Shown here piece after piece: positions 1 through 5,604 of a stretch of 11,787 nt of DNA. The notes under the pieces were generated by a model, which had not been told where the DNA came from, made no database searches, and saw only the letters and a list, made by a program, of their open reading frames with translations. Positions within the stretch are counted from its first letter, which is position 1; every line of letters begins with the position of its first letter. Position numbers and translations under genes: made by a program. This DNA is from Nitrospinaceae bacterium (GTDB taxonomy: Bacteria; Nitrospinota; Nitrospinia; Nitrospinales; VA-1), in the NCBI GenBank assembly GCA_029937635.1, contig JAPYPM010000054.1:1-11787 (forward strand), written 5' to 3'.

Positions 1-703
1 CAGCAAGAGGAGCTGTGTCTGTTCTCAATAGACGTGGCCCAAGTGAGACTGGCTGGAATCCATATTTTCTAGAAGCATCAACTTCTTTAGATGAAAAACC
101 TCCTTCAGGCCCAATAAGAATTGCCGCAGACTTAAGTTTACTTCTATGTAACAAATTCTTTATTTGAAAGGATCGTTCTTCTTCCCAAAAAATAATCTTT
201 AGATCTGACTCTCGATTAGTAAAACAAAATTCTTTAACAGTAGCTGATTTAGGTCCAATTATAGGGATACTGCTACGGCCACATTGTTTTGATGCCTCTC
301 TAGAAATTCTGCACCAGCGATTCATTTTTCGTTCGGAATCTTCTTGAGATAATTTTGCAATACTCCGAGTTGCACTAATCGGCACAATCTTATCCACGCC
401 CAACTCAACCGATTTACGTACAATACCATCAAAACCAGCACCTTTAACCATTCCCTGACCAAGACAAATTCTTAAAGGTGACTCACAATTACTCGCATCT
501 TCTTTTAAAGAAATAGTACTTTCAATTCGATCGCGACTCACTCTCGTTAGAATAATAGTATAACAATTACCCCGACCATCTAAAACTTGAACCCTATCTC
601 CCTCTTTAAGGCGCAGCACAGTTCGCATATGTGCGACATCGCTACCTAGTATAATCACTTTATCGTCCGTAATATTATCCGGAGTTATGAAAAACCGATG
701 CAT
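1..703 (-). CDS. rsmE: 16S rRNA (uracil(1498)-N3)-methyltransferase RsmE, 3' end cut by window edge
   Basis: RsmE is a SAM-dependent SPOUT-class methyltransferase that makes m3U1498 in the decoding region of 16S rRNA, acting on the assembled 30S subunit in the cytoplasm. The reading frame is open from ATG at 703 to the window edge and gives 234 residues. Family members are usually about 240-250, so only the last few are missing. Visible features are the N-terminal PUA-like part (HRFFITP at 2-8, RLKEGDRVQVLDGRG at 31-45), KGAGFDGIVRKSVELGV (87-103), RWCRISREASKQCGR (129-143), and the C-terminal knot motifs IGPEGGFSSKE (197-207) and LGPRLLRTDTA (221-231), which form the SAM pocket. It starts 3 nt after the stop of the upstream HAD gene, so the two are probably co-transcribed and translationally coupled. 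The assignment is firm because these motifs are diagnostic. Confidence 0.95.
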   Translation of the reverse strand, partial: MHRFFITPDNITDDKVIILGSDVAHMRTVLRLKEGDRVQVLDGRGNCYTIILTRVSRDRIESTISLKEDASNCESPLRICLGQGMVKGAGFDGIVRKSVELGVDKIVPISATRSIAKLSQEDSERKMNRWCRISREASKQCGRSSIPIIGPKSATVKEFCFTNRESDLKIIFWEEERSFQIKNLLHRSKLKSAAILIGPEGGFSSKEVDASRKYGFQPVSLGPRLLRTDTAPLA

Positions 704-706
704 AGA

Positions 707-1441
707 TTAATTTGCAATCTCAAGGGGTTCTATCACAAGGAGATCTAACAGACTAGTGATCTGATAGAGTGGAGTAATACTTTCTACTAAAGCGGATCCA
801 TCTCGATTCAGCCAAGCTGTTGGCATACCTACTGACTGTGCACCCATCACATCCATTTTCAAGTCATCACCAACAAAAAGAATATTTTCTGGTTCTACAT
901 TTAGCCTTGAAATCGCTGCATTGAAAATAGATGGATGAGGTTTTCGGTATGGTGTAGCTGAAGAAAAAATTGTAAACTCAAAAAATTGGCTTAAGCCTGT
1001 TTTACGCAACTCTTTATCTTTAATAAATTCAGGGTTAGTAGTATTAGATATTATACCCATACGCACTCCTGATTCCGAAAGAGTTTCTAAAGTAGTCTTT
1101 GCCTCAGGATAAACCAACCTAACTCCGTGGATAACATTATAATAAATAGTTAATATCTGCTCCCAAGTGGTTTTATCCTCAATCTCAATATTAAACTTAA
1201 AAAATAGATACCGTAATACCGTTTCGAAGTTTACTTCCCGGTGAGTTTGACGTGATTCTTTAATCAATCCGTAAAAAAGATCCTGATACTCACCAAAAAT
1301 TAATTCAAATTCTGGCAGTTCAACATCTTTATCTTTCAAAAATCTCATCAACTCAAGAAAAGCAGCACGATCATCCTCACTTACCAAATCAACCAGTGTA
1401 TAGGCCCAATCAAACAATATTGCTTTATATGGAAAGTTCAA
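707..1441 (-). CDS. HAD-superfamily hydrolase (subfamily IA-like) with altered motif I
   Basis: This 244-residue cytosolic protein has the HAD fold: motif I FDWAYTLVD (10-18), helical cap, motif II IISNTT near 130, motif III lysine in YRKPHP, and motif IV ILFVGDDLKMDVMGA. Such proteins use the first Asp of motif I as nucleophile, usually on phosphate esters. Here the second Asp of the normal DxDx(T/V) motif, the general acid/base of phosphatases, is Ala, and the usual Gly is Tyr. Activity may therefore be non-phosphatase (the dehalogenase branch also lacks this Asp) or lost. The start must be TTG (1439-1441). No ATG or GTG lies between the upstream in-frame stop (1457-1459) and motif I, and no clear Shine-Dalgarno is visible. 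The stop lies 3 nt before rsmE. The fold is secure, the substrate unknown. Confidence 0.85.
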   Translation of the reverse strand: MNFPYKAILFDWAYTLVDLVSEDDRAAFLELMRFLKDKDVELPEFELIFGEYQDLFYGLIKESRQTHREVNFETVLRYLFFKFNIEIEDKTTWEQILTIYYNVIHGVRLVYPEAKTTLETLSESGVRMGIISNTTNPEFIKDKELRKTGLSQFFEFTIFSSATPYRKPHPSIFNAAISRLNVEPENILFVGDDLKMDVMGAQSVGMPTAWLNRDGSALVESITPLYQITSLLDLLVIEPLEIAN

Positions 1442-1655
1442 AAGAAAGGTATGTTTTCAGAGAGTTAAATTAAGAATATAAACAAAATATCATATCAAAT
1501 AACTAATTGATAAACAAAGGTCTATATATTAGAAGTTCAAAAAAAATAAATTTAAACTGATAAATATATTAACTGGTATTAAAATGAAGAATCAGGTTTT
1601 TAAACAATAGGCTGCAAGCTAAAAAAATATATAAAAATAATTCCAGAGGTCAAAA

Positions 1656-2141
1656 ATGTTATTAAAAAATCTAATGACAATAATTATCTTTTCATCGACT
1701 ATCTCCATCAGCCCTTTGTTTGCTGAAGAACCATTAGAGCTTTTTTCTAAGGAAGGATCACATTTTGTAGGACACGACCAAAACCTATTAGGAATTGATG
1801 CTTAGTAAGAAACAAAAGTTTGACCAACCGTTAAAACATTTTCAGACAGCTTCGGTAGTTGACCGTAAAAAAGGAGAAATTTTTTTAACATTGGCCTAAC
1901 ATTTCACAAAATGGGGAAGCATCTAGAATCTGCAAAACACTTCCAATGGGCTTTAAAACTTTCGTCCAACAACAAAAAAATATTCGAATCCCAATTAATC
2001 CAGCAGCATCACTGTGATAATAACTCCAAAATACCATGCAATTTAACTAAACCAGAAAAGCATAAACTGAATCTAAGTGATGTTGTTCCTCCCGAGCCTC
2101 ATATTTCTCAGAGCAACGGTGGCGGCGGGGGTGGTTATTAA
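1656..2141 (+). pseudogene. decayed secreted TPR-repeat protein (two frameshifts and a stop)
   Basis: This is the only rightward gene in the window. Frame A (1656-1805) starts at an ATG preceded by AGAGGT and encodes a signal peptide (MLLKN then a hydrophobic stretch, likely cut after SPLFA) and about 26 mature residues. Frame B (1798-1899) continues the protein one base out of frame and ends at TAA. After that TAA the protein reads on through HFTK and shifts back by one base in the A-run at 1908-1911 into frame C (1911-2141), which ends in a six-glycine run plus Tyr. Joined, KHFQTA in frame B and KHFQWA in frame C lie exactly 34 residues apart, the TPR period, and the second repeat reads GKHLESAKHFQWAL followed by KLSSNN. 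That period across a stop and a frame change shows one former gene. Reading it as three independent small ORFs is the alternative. Loss of function is likely unless the bases are misread. Confidence 0.65.
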
Positions 2142-2468
2142 CTTGACACATTATTTACTGATAGATTTTTTAGAAGCCAAACCTGACGGACAGAACTCTT
2201 AAAGCTTCAGCTGATAGCTTCTAGTTTGCAATTGAAAAAATAAGCTAAGCTTTCAGCTTCCTGATAATACATTTACCATATTTCTCAGCTAGGAAAGACC
2301 TGAGGCCATAGATAAAGAATTTAAAGTGAGTTAATCATAGTTAATATATTACGAACATCACCTTTACTGCAGTTTATAGTTATCACTTATGAAGAAAAAA
2401 AATCAAAACGATAATGATTTACAAAAATATTTTAAAAAAAAACTTAACACTCTTTTTTAAAAAAATAT
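2142..2468. other. AT-rich intergenic region between convergent genes
   Basis: These 327 bp separate the rightward TPR pseudogene from the leftward tpx gene, so they are downstream of both. I see no ORF of note. At 2202-2260 there are several AGCTT/AAGCT motifs forming two small imperfect hairpins (AAGCT paired with AGCTT), but neither is followed by a T-run. A long A/T stretch at about 2418-2470 contains repeated AAATATTT motifs but no GC-rich stem. A canonical terminator for either gene is not recognisable. Confidence 0.6.
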
Positions 2469-3032
2469 TTAGGAACTCTCTAACAAAACCTGTTTAGCTG
2501 CTGTCAAGGCACCTTTAATATCTGGAAGCCCTCCACTTGGAACGAAATCGACATAACGAATAATATTTTTTTTATCAACCACTAAAACGGTTCGCCTTAA
2601 CATATCCATCCCCTCAAGCAACAACCCAGTTTTTTTTCCAAAGTTAAAATTAGGGTTATCAGAAAGAAAAATTAAGTTACTAATATTAGCTTTTTTAGCA
2701 AAAGCATCCTGCCCTTTGGCTGTATTTGTACTAATCGTTATGATATCTATGCTTTTATCCAGACCACCATTCTTTTCGCTAAATTGATGCGTTTGCTCAT
2801 CGCAGGTAGGAGTATTTAATTGAGGAACAATACTAATAATTTTAACTTTTCCTTTAAAATCATCAATTTCAACATTAGACTGACCAAATTTATTTAACTG
2901 TGCATTTGGAATAGAGTTACCAACTTTTAAAACATCCGCCCTATTAGGTTTTGAACTAGCGTTAACTGTAAACATGAAAAATAACGCAACAAATGAAATA
3001 CAAGCAGTTACTAAACATAATATTTTATTCAT
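2469..3032 (-). CDS. tpx: exported thiol peroxidase (Tpx family), single-cysteine form
   Basis: Tpx is a peroxiredoxin that reduces hydrogen peroxide and alkyl hydroperoxides, normally with thioredoxin as electron donor. The protein has 187 residues. Residues 1-25 are a signal peptide or membrane anchor (hydrophobic 4-23, NASS after it). The rest matches Tpx: IVPQLNTPTCDEQTHQF (68-84) with peroxidatic Cys77 in the T-x-x-C setting, and LRRTVLVVD with the active-site Arg in the C-terminal half. E. coli Tpx has a resolving Cys in its alpha-3 region. The equivalent stretch here (FAKKANISNLIFLSD) has none, and Cys77 is the only Cys in the mature part. It should act as a one-Cys enzyme with an external resolving thiol. 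AGAGGT lies 6 nt before the ATG. It sits 34 nt downstream of a small Cys-rich gene, probably in one transcript. Confidence 0.9.
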   Translation of the reverse strand: MNKILCLVTACISFVALFFMFTVNASSKPNRADVLKVGNSIPNAQLNKFGQSNVEIDDFKGKVKIISIVPQLNTPTCDEQTHQFSEKNGGLDKSIDIITISTNTAKGQDAFAKKANISNLIFLSDNPNFNFGKKTGLLLEGMDMLRRTVLVVDKKNIIRYVDFVPSGGLPDIKGALTAAKQVLLESS

Positions 3033-3066
3033 AATGAAACCTCTATTAGGTTAAGGTGAAATACTT

Positions 3067-3354
3067 TCATCTTACAATATCAATACCAGTCACTAAATCA
3101 TTATCCAAGCCATCATCTGCCTCTATATCACTATCGATACCATCAATACCCTTCCCCTCTTTTCTACGATGTGAAGTAAGGCTACCCATAAATTGATCAT
3201 GACATTTTAGACAAATCCACCCATCTCCTGAAAAAATCCAGCACTCATTTTCCACCCAATGTTCAGCTTCTTCTTCGTTATCAAAAGACTCTCCCTTTCG
3301 AAGGCAATCTGAAGCCACTTTAGATTCGCATTCCACCGCGTATTTTTTTTTCAT
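3067..3354 (-). CDS. small Cys/Trp-rich protein with acidic tail, unknown function
   Basis: I do not recognise this 95-residue protein. It has no signal peptide. The N-terminal half holds five Cys: C9, C17, C38 and the pair C48/C51 in WICLKCHDQF, together with an EEEAEHWVENECWIF segment. The spacing would allow a small zinc-binding knuckle. The C-terminal third is a low-complexity Asp/Gly/Ile tail (GIDGIDSDIEADDGLDNDL), likely disordered. The gene ends 34 nt before tpx and is probably co-transcribed with it, hinting at a redox or metal-related role by context only. The start is the only plausible ATG. No clear Shine-Dalgarno is seen, but a TATACT sequence lies just upstream. Base composition is less AT-rich than the flanking spacer, supporting real coding. 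Confidence 0.6.
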   Translation of the reverse strand: MKKKYAVECESKVASDCLRKGESFDNEEEAEHWVENECWIFSGDGWICLKCHDQFMGSLTSHRRKEGKGIDGIDSDIEADDGLDNDLVTGIDIVR

Positions 3355-3461
3355 TGATATAGTATATAAAAAAATGTTTTGTTTAGGATAAAACCCAATA
3401 ATAAATTATAAATAATTTTATCAATGGATTTCAGCTTAATAGATCACACTATAATTTTATT

Positions 3462-3552
3462 AAAAAAAAAAGAAAACTCCGGCTATCTAGTCTAATTAGA
3501 CTTAGGGGAAACCTTAAAAGAAACTAGAAAGCCACTAGGCCTTTAACCGGAG
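3462..3552 (-). terminator. multibranched stem-loop followed by T-run (terminator-like or structured RNA)
   Basis: Read on the minus strand, CTCCGGTTA (3552-3544) pairs with TAGCCGGAG (3485-3477) as a 9-bp stem with one G-U pair. It is followed at once by TTTTC and ten T. Inside are a hairpin AAAG(G)CC-TAGT-GGCTTT, a TCTAGT/ACTAGA helix and a perfect palindrome AGTCTAATTAGACT (3488-3501). On the plus strand the outer stem would have a C-A mismatch, so the minus strand is favoured. It lies just after the lipocalin remnant and 120 nt before the small Cys-rich gene, so it could terminate the upstream transcript or act as a leader element. It is much more elaborate than a simple terminator. Confidence 0.5.
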
Positions 3553-3592
3553 CATTCTAAAATGTACAGTTACACATTATAAATTCAAGAGT

Positions 3593-4075
3593 TCAGTTTT
3601 GTGGAGTAACCTTAATAAGTGATACATCAAAATTTCTATTTGCTAAGGTATTGTCGTTTAGGCTCACTAACCACTGCATATTCATAGTTTTCGCCTATAT
3701 TAATAATCCAATAGCTACCAAAAAATGGCCAATAAAATGATACTTTTAACTTAGCATTCGTATTCGAATCAACTATATGCGCTATGCCCTCAGCTTCCCT
3801 CATTGCTCCATTCAACTGCCTGTCCTTACACCTATTAATAACTTTTATAGAATAACCATCTTCGGCTAATTCATAATCAGCCGTTACGGCATAACAGTTT
3901 TCCTGAAACCAGTTAGGGTAGCGAGCAATTTCATACCACCTTCCAAGGTATTTATTTATATCAACCCGACTTACAACTTGAAGTGGAGGTTCCCCCCTTG
4001 AAGAGACTGTCGCACAGCTGTGGAAAAATAAAAAAAAATAAGGATCAAAATAATCAAATTAACAAATCTAAACAT
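3593..4075 (-). pseudogene. blc: bacterial lipocalin (Blc-type outer-membrane lipoprotein), frameshifted and internally deleted
   Basis: Blc lipocalins are outer-membrane lipoproteins that bind fatty acids or lysophospholipids. An ATG at 4075, 2 nt after the stop of the TPR gene, opens a signal sequence (MFRFVNLIILILIFF). One missing base, most simply in the T9 tract (4030-4038), puts it out of frame with the rest. The main frame then gives a lipobox-like FFHSC (Cys codon 4014-4016), the lipocalin signature YLGRWYEIARYPNWF, CYAVTADYELAEDGYSIKV, LKVSFYWPFFGSYWII and YEYAVVSEPKRQYL, ending at a stop at 3636-3638. The family's C-terminal motif appears in another frame as NRNFDVSLIKVTPQN, ending at 3593-3595. 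About 20 residues that normally separate the two parts are absent. So the gene has one slip near the start and an out-of-frame deletion near the end. The family assignment is strong. Restoring the T-tract alone would still give a C-terminally truncated barrel. Confidence 0.85.
4030..4038 (-). repeat. T9 homopolymer in lipocalin signal-sequence codons
   Basis: On the coding strand this is nine consecutive T, followed by A and five more T. With ten T the ATG at 4075 would read straight into the FFHSC lipobox frame; with nine it does not. Homopolymers of this length are slippage-prone, and they are also error-prone in some sequencing methods. Confidence 0.7.
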
Positions 4076-4077
4076 GA

Positions 4078-4554
4078 CTAAGACTTTGGTGAAATTTGTT
4101 TCAATTTCTGTGCAGCAAGAGCCACGCCAGCATAATTCCCTTGATCAGTGTAAGCCTGTAGAGCTTTTTTTACATATTTAACAGCCATTTCATCGTTATT
4201 CATTTTGTCATAGGCAATGGTAGCAATACCCATCTGCATTTGAGGAACAAATGTATGAACATTACCTAGCTTAATTCCTTCTTTAAAAACCTCAACGGCT
4301 TCTTTATTTCTTCCTAAATTTCCATAAGCTATGCCAAGACCCAAATAAGCTGGAATATAATAAGGATCAACCTTCATAGAACTTTTAAAAACATTACTGG
4401 CACCCACATGATCCCCACTCATGCCAATCTTATTGCCAAGAGAAACATAATTAACTGCACTCATAGGTTTTTCCATATTCATATCAAAAGCTATAAAACC
4501 ACCCAAAACAAAACAAAATAAAATAAAATAAAATAAAATAGATATTTGTTTCAT
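4078..4554 (-). CDS. exported TPR-repeat protein
   Basis: This 158-residue protein begins with a strongly hydrophobic segment (residues 4-23, ILFYFILFCFVLGGFIAF) that acts as a signal peptide or N-terminal anchor, placing the rest outside the cytoplasm. Three tetratricopeptide repeats follow: about 33-66 (LGNKIGMSGDHVGASNVFKSSMKVDP), 67-100 (AYLGLGIAYGNLGRNKEAVEVF) and 101-136 (MGIATIAYDKMNNDEMAVKYVKKAL). A C-terminal helix comes after. TPR domains bind partner proteins; none can be named here. The signal-sequence codons are built from a pentanucleotide repeat (4505-4539), so gain or loss of a unit would shift the frame. The stop is 2 nt before the lipocalin ATG, indicating one transcript. 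The start ATG has no obvious Shine-Dalgarno. A structured terminator-like element lies upstream at 4625-4719. Confidence 0.8.
   Translation of the reverse strand: MKQISILFYFILFCFVLGGFIAFDMNMEKPMSAVNYVSLGNKIGMSGDHVGASNVFKSSMKVDPYYIPAYLGLGIAYGNLGRNKEAVEVFKEGIKLGNVHTFVPQMQMGIATIAYDKMNNDEMAVKYVKKALQAYTDQGNYAGVALAAQKLKQISPKS
4505..4539 (-). repeat. pentanucleotide tandem repeat (seven units) within a signal-sequence coding region
   Basis: On the plus strand there are two AAAAC units (4505-4514) followed by five perfect AAAAT units (4515-4539). The coding strand therefore carries five ATTTT and two GTTTT units. They encode the hydrophobic core of the signal sequence of the TPR protein. Because the unit is 5 bp, any change in copy number changes the reading frame. 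Confidence 0.9.
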
Positions 4555-4624
4555 AGCTTGTATTATATTTAAAAAATTATAACTATTTAAAAAAGTGTTA
4601 AAAAGTATAAAAGTAATTTAAAAA

Positions 4625-4719
4625 CTATAAAAAATTAAAAGGGCATTCAGGTTTACAGCTTTGTTACCTTGACAGAAGGCTTAATACTGTGCGGACCCCC
4701 AGGTCCGGCCTGAATTCCC
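4625..4719 (-). terminator. branched stem-loop with 11-bp closing stem and T-run (terminator-like or structured RNA)
   Basis: On the minus strand GGGAATTCAGG (4719-4709) pairs with CCTGAATGCCC (4651-4641) through eleven positions with a single A-G mismatch, followed by TTTTAATTTTTT. Inside is a GC-rich hairpin CGGACC-TGGG-GGTCCG (4707-4692) and about 40 nt that can form an ACAG/CTGT helix in two alternative ways. It begins 24 nt after the end of the zinc-finger pseudogene and lies 70 nt before the TPR gene. The general plan (outer stem, inner hairpins, T-run) matches the element at 3462-3552. Confidence 0.5.
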
Positions 4720-4742
4720 TCATCAGTCATAATTAACTTTTT

Positions 4743-5017
4743 CTAAGTAAATTTTTTTTGACATTCATGTAAACAATATTTTGACTTCGCATTCAGAGGG
4801 TGAAATTCCTCGGCACAAACTACACATATTCTGTCGTAAAACTTAGTTCTCTAATAAGGTCACATTTAGGTTCCTTTAAAGTCTTTATATGCTCAACAGC
4901 CATCTTTGTAGATTTTTTCTCAAAAAGAATATTTTCTCTTTCTAAGAGAACCTCTTTAATTTTAATAATTTTTTTAAGGTTCCCATTTCCATCAAACACT
5001 TTACAGTTAAAAGCCAT
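4743..5017 (-). pseudogene. small zinc-finger protein gene with single-base frameshift
   Basis: From ATG 5017, preceded by GGGAGAGG on the coding strand, a frame runs 65 codons (MAFNCKVFDGNGNLKKIIKI onward) and stops at 4820. In the next frame, with no start codon of its own, the sequence continues as ICVVCAEEFHPLNAKSKYC then LHECQKKFT and stops at 4743-4745. C-x2-C ... F-x-P ... Y-C-x3-C is a common small zinc-finger pattern, so the two parts were one protein of about 91 residues. The total length is one base short of a multiple of three. Restoring one A near the CTAAGT sequence at about 4844 would read RELKFYDRICVVC. The first part also carries Cys5 and Cys52. Function is unknown. It follows the exported 179-residue protein by 41 nt. 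An intact 65-residue protein without the finger is the alternative reading. Confidence 0.6.
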
Positions 5018-5058
5018 CCACCCAACCTCTCCCAGAAAAATCCAAAAAATAACATCAT

Positions 5059-5598
5059 CTATTGGTTGTTTTTTAATTTATAAATTTCCCAATCTAAATA
5101 TTTGTCATACTTAGCGTTCTTTTGGGATTCAAATTTAAAAACTTTTATAAAACAATTTTGAATAGTTTTATTCATCTGCTGTGTGGTATGTTTCGACCTA
5201 ACTAAGTGAGGCCTTATCTTTAAATAAACAGTCTTGTCTTTTGTGACAGGTTGAAGCTTTACACCCAGATAAGAACTATTCTTCAATATATTTTCCGGAT
5301 TGAATGAATATTTTTTTTCTAAGTTGTGATTATTAATAAATATAATTTTATCCTGATAAATATTTAATAAATTTTTACTATTAATTTCTGCCCCTCTTGA
5401 AATCCAAGCCCCAAAAATATTAGATGGACAGCCTGCCTCAACCCACTCTTTATCATTCCAACCCAAAGCAGAAACTGAACTAGTTGAAACAATAATAAAA
5501 AAAAGTGCGCAAGCAAAAACAAAAATCTTTAAACAACTTTTAAATTCAAACAAATCTACACTGATTAATTTTAACCAAAAGTTTTCAACCTTAACCAT
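5059..5598 (-). CDS. exported protein of unknown function, two mature cysteines
   Basis: This 179-residue protein is not recognised. After a 22-residue N-terminal extension it has one hydrophobic segment (about 23-44, KIFVFACALFFIIVSTSSVSA) followed by GWNDKEW. It is therefore either secreted after cleavage near SVSA or anchored in the inner membrane with the domain outside. The outer part contains AGCPSNIFGAWISRGAEI (55-72) with Cys57, a beta-rich middle, and Cys149 in TIQNCFIKV. These are the only two mature Cys and could form a disulfide. The ATG is the only start before the membrane segment and has GGGAG about 9 nt upstream. It begins 6 nt after the CbiX stop, so it is in that transcript. 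It could be a small ligand-binding or envelope protein, but nothing in the sequence says which. Confidence 0.65.
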   Translation of the reverse strand: MVKVENFWLKLISVDLFEFKSCLKIFVFACALFFIIVSTSSVSALGWNDKEWVEAGCPSNIFGAWISRGAEINSKNLLNIYQDKIIFINNHNLEKKYSFNPENILKNSSYLGVKLQPVTKDKTVYLKIRPHLVRSKHTTQQMNKTIQNCFIKVFKFESQKNAKYDKYLDWEIYKLKNNQ

Positions 5599-5604
5599 TA
5601 GACT

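Noticed and set aside
390..398. DnaA-box-like TTATCCACG
   Set aside because: A single copy inside rsmE coding sequence, with no cluster or adjacent unwinding region, so no origin is supported.
3477..3552. A 76-nt element with a 7-bp or longer acceptor-like stem, resembling a tRNA in length
   Set aside because: No T-arm TTC motif, no 7-nt anticodon or T loops, and the inner helices do not match the cloverleaf on either strand.
3477..3552. Partial resemblance of GGAAACC and AAAGCCACTAGGCC on the plus strand to the c-di-GMP-I riboswitch core
   Set aside because: The second half of the riboswitch (GGTAGGTAGC-like receptor segment) is missing and no plus-strand gene follows.
3462..4719. Integron attC sites, suggested by small same-strand genes separated by palindromic elements
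   Set aside because: No RYYYAAC/GTTRRRY core pairs at the element ends and no integrase in the window.
4719..4726. CTGATGAG on the minus strand, a hammerhead-ribozyme-like core
   Set aside because: No GAAA box or flanking helices in the required arrangement; the sequence is better explained by the branched terminator-like structure.
4800..5114. Plus-strand ORF of 104 codons
   Set aside because: It lies antisense to the zinc-finger pseudogene and the end of the exported 179-residue protein, both of which have better start sites and recognisable content.
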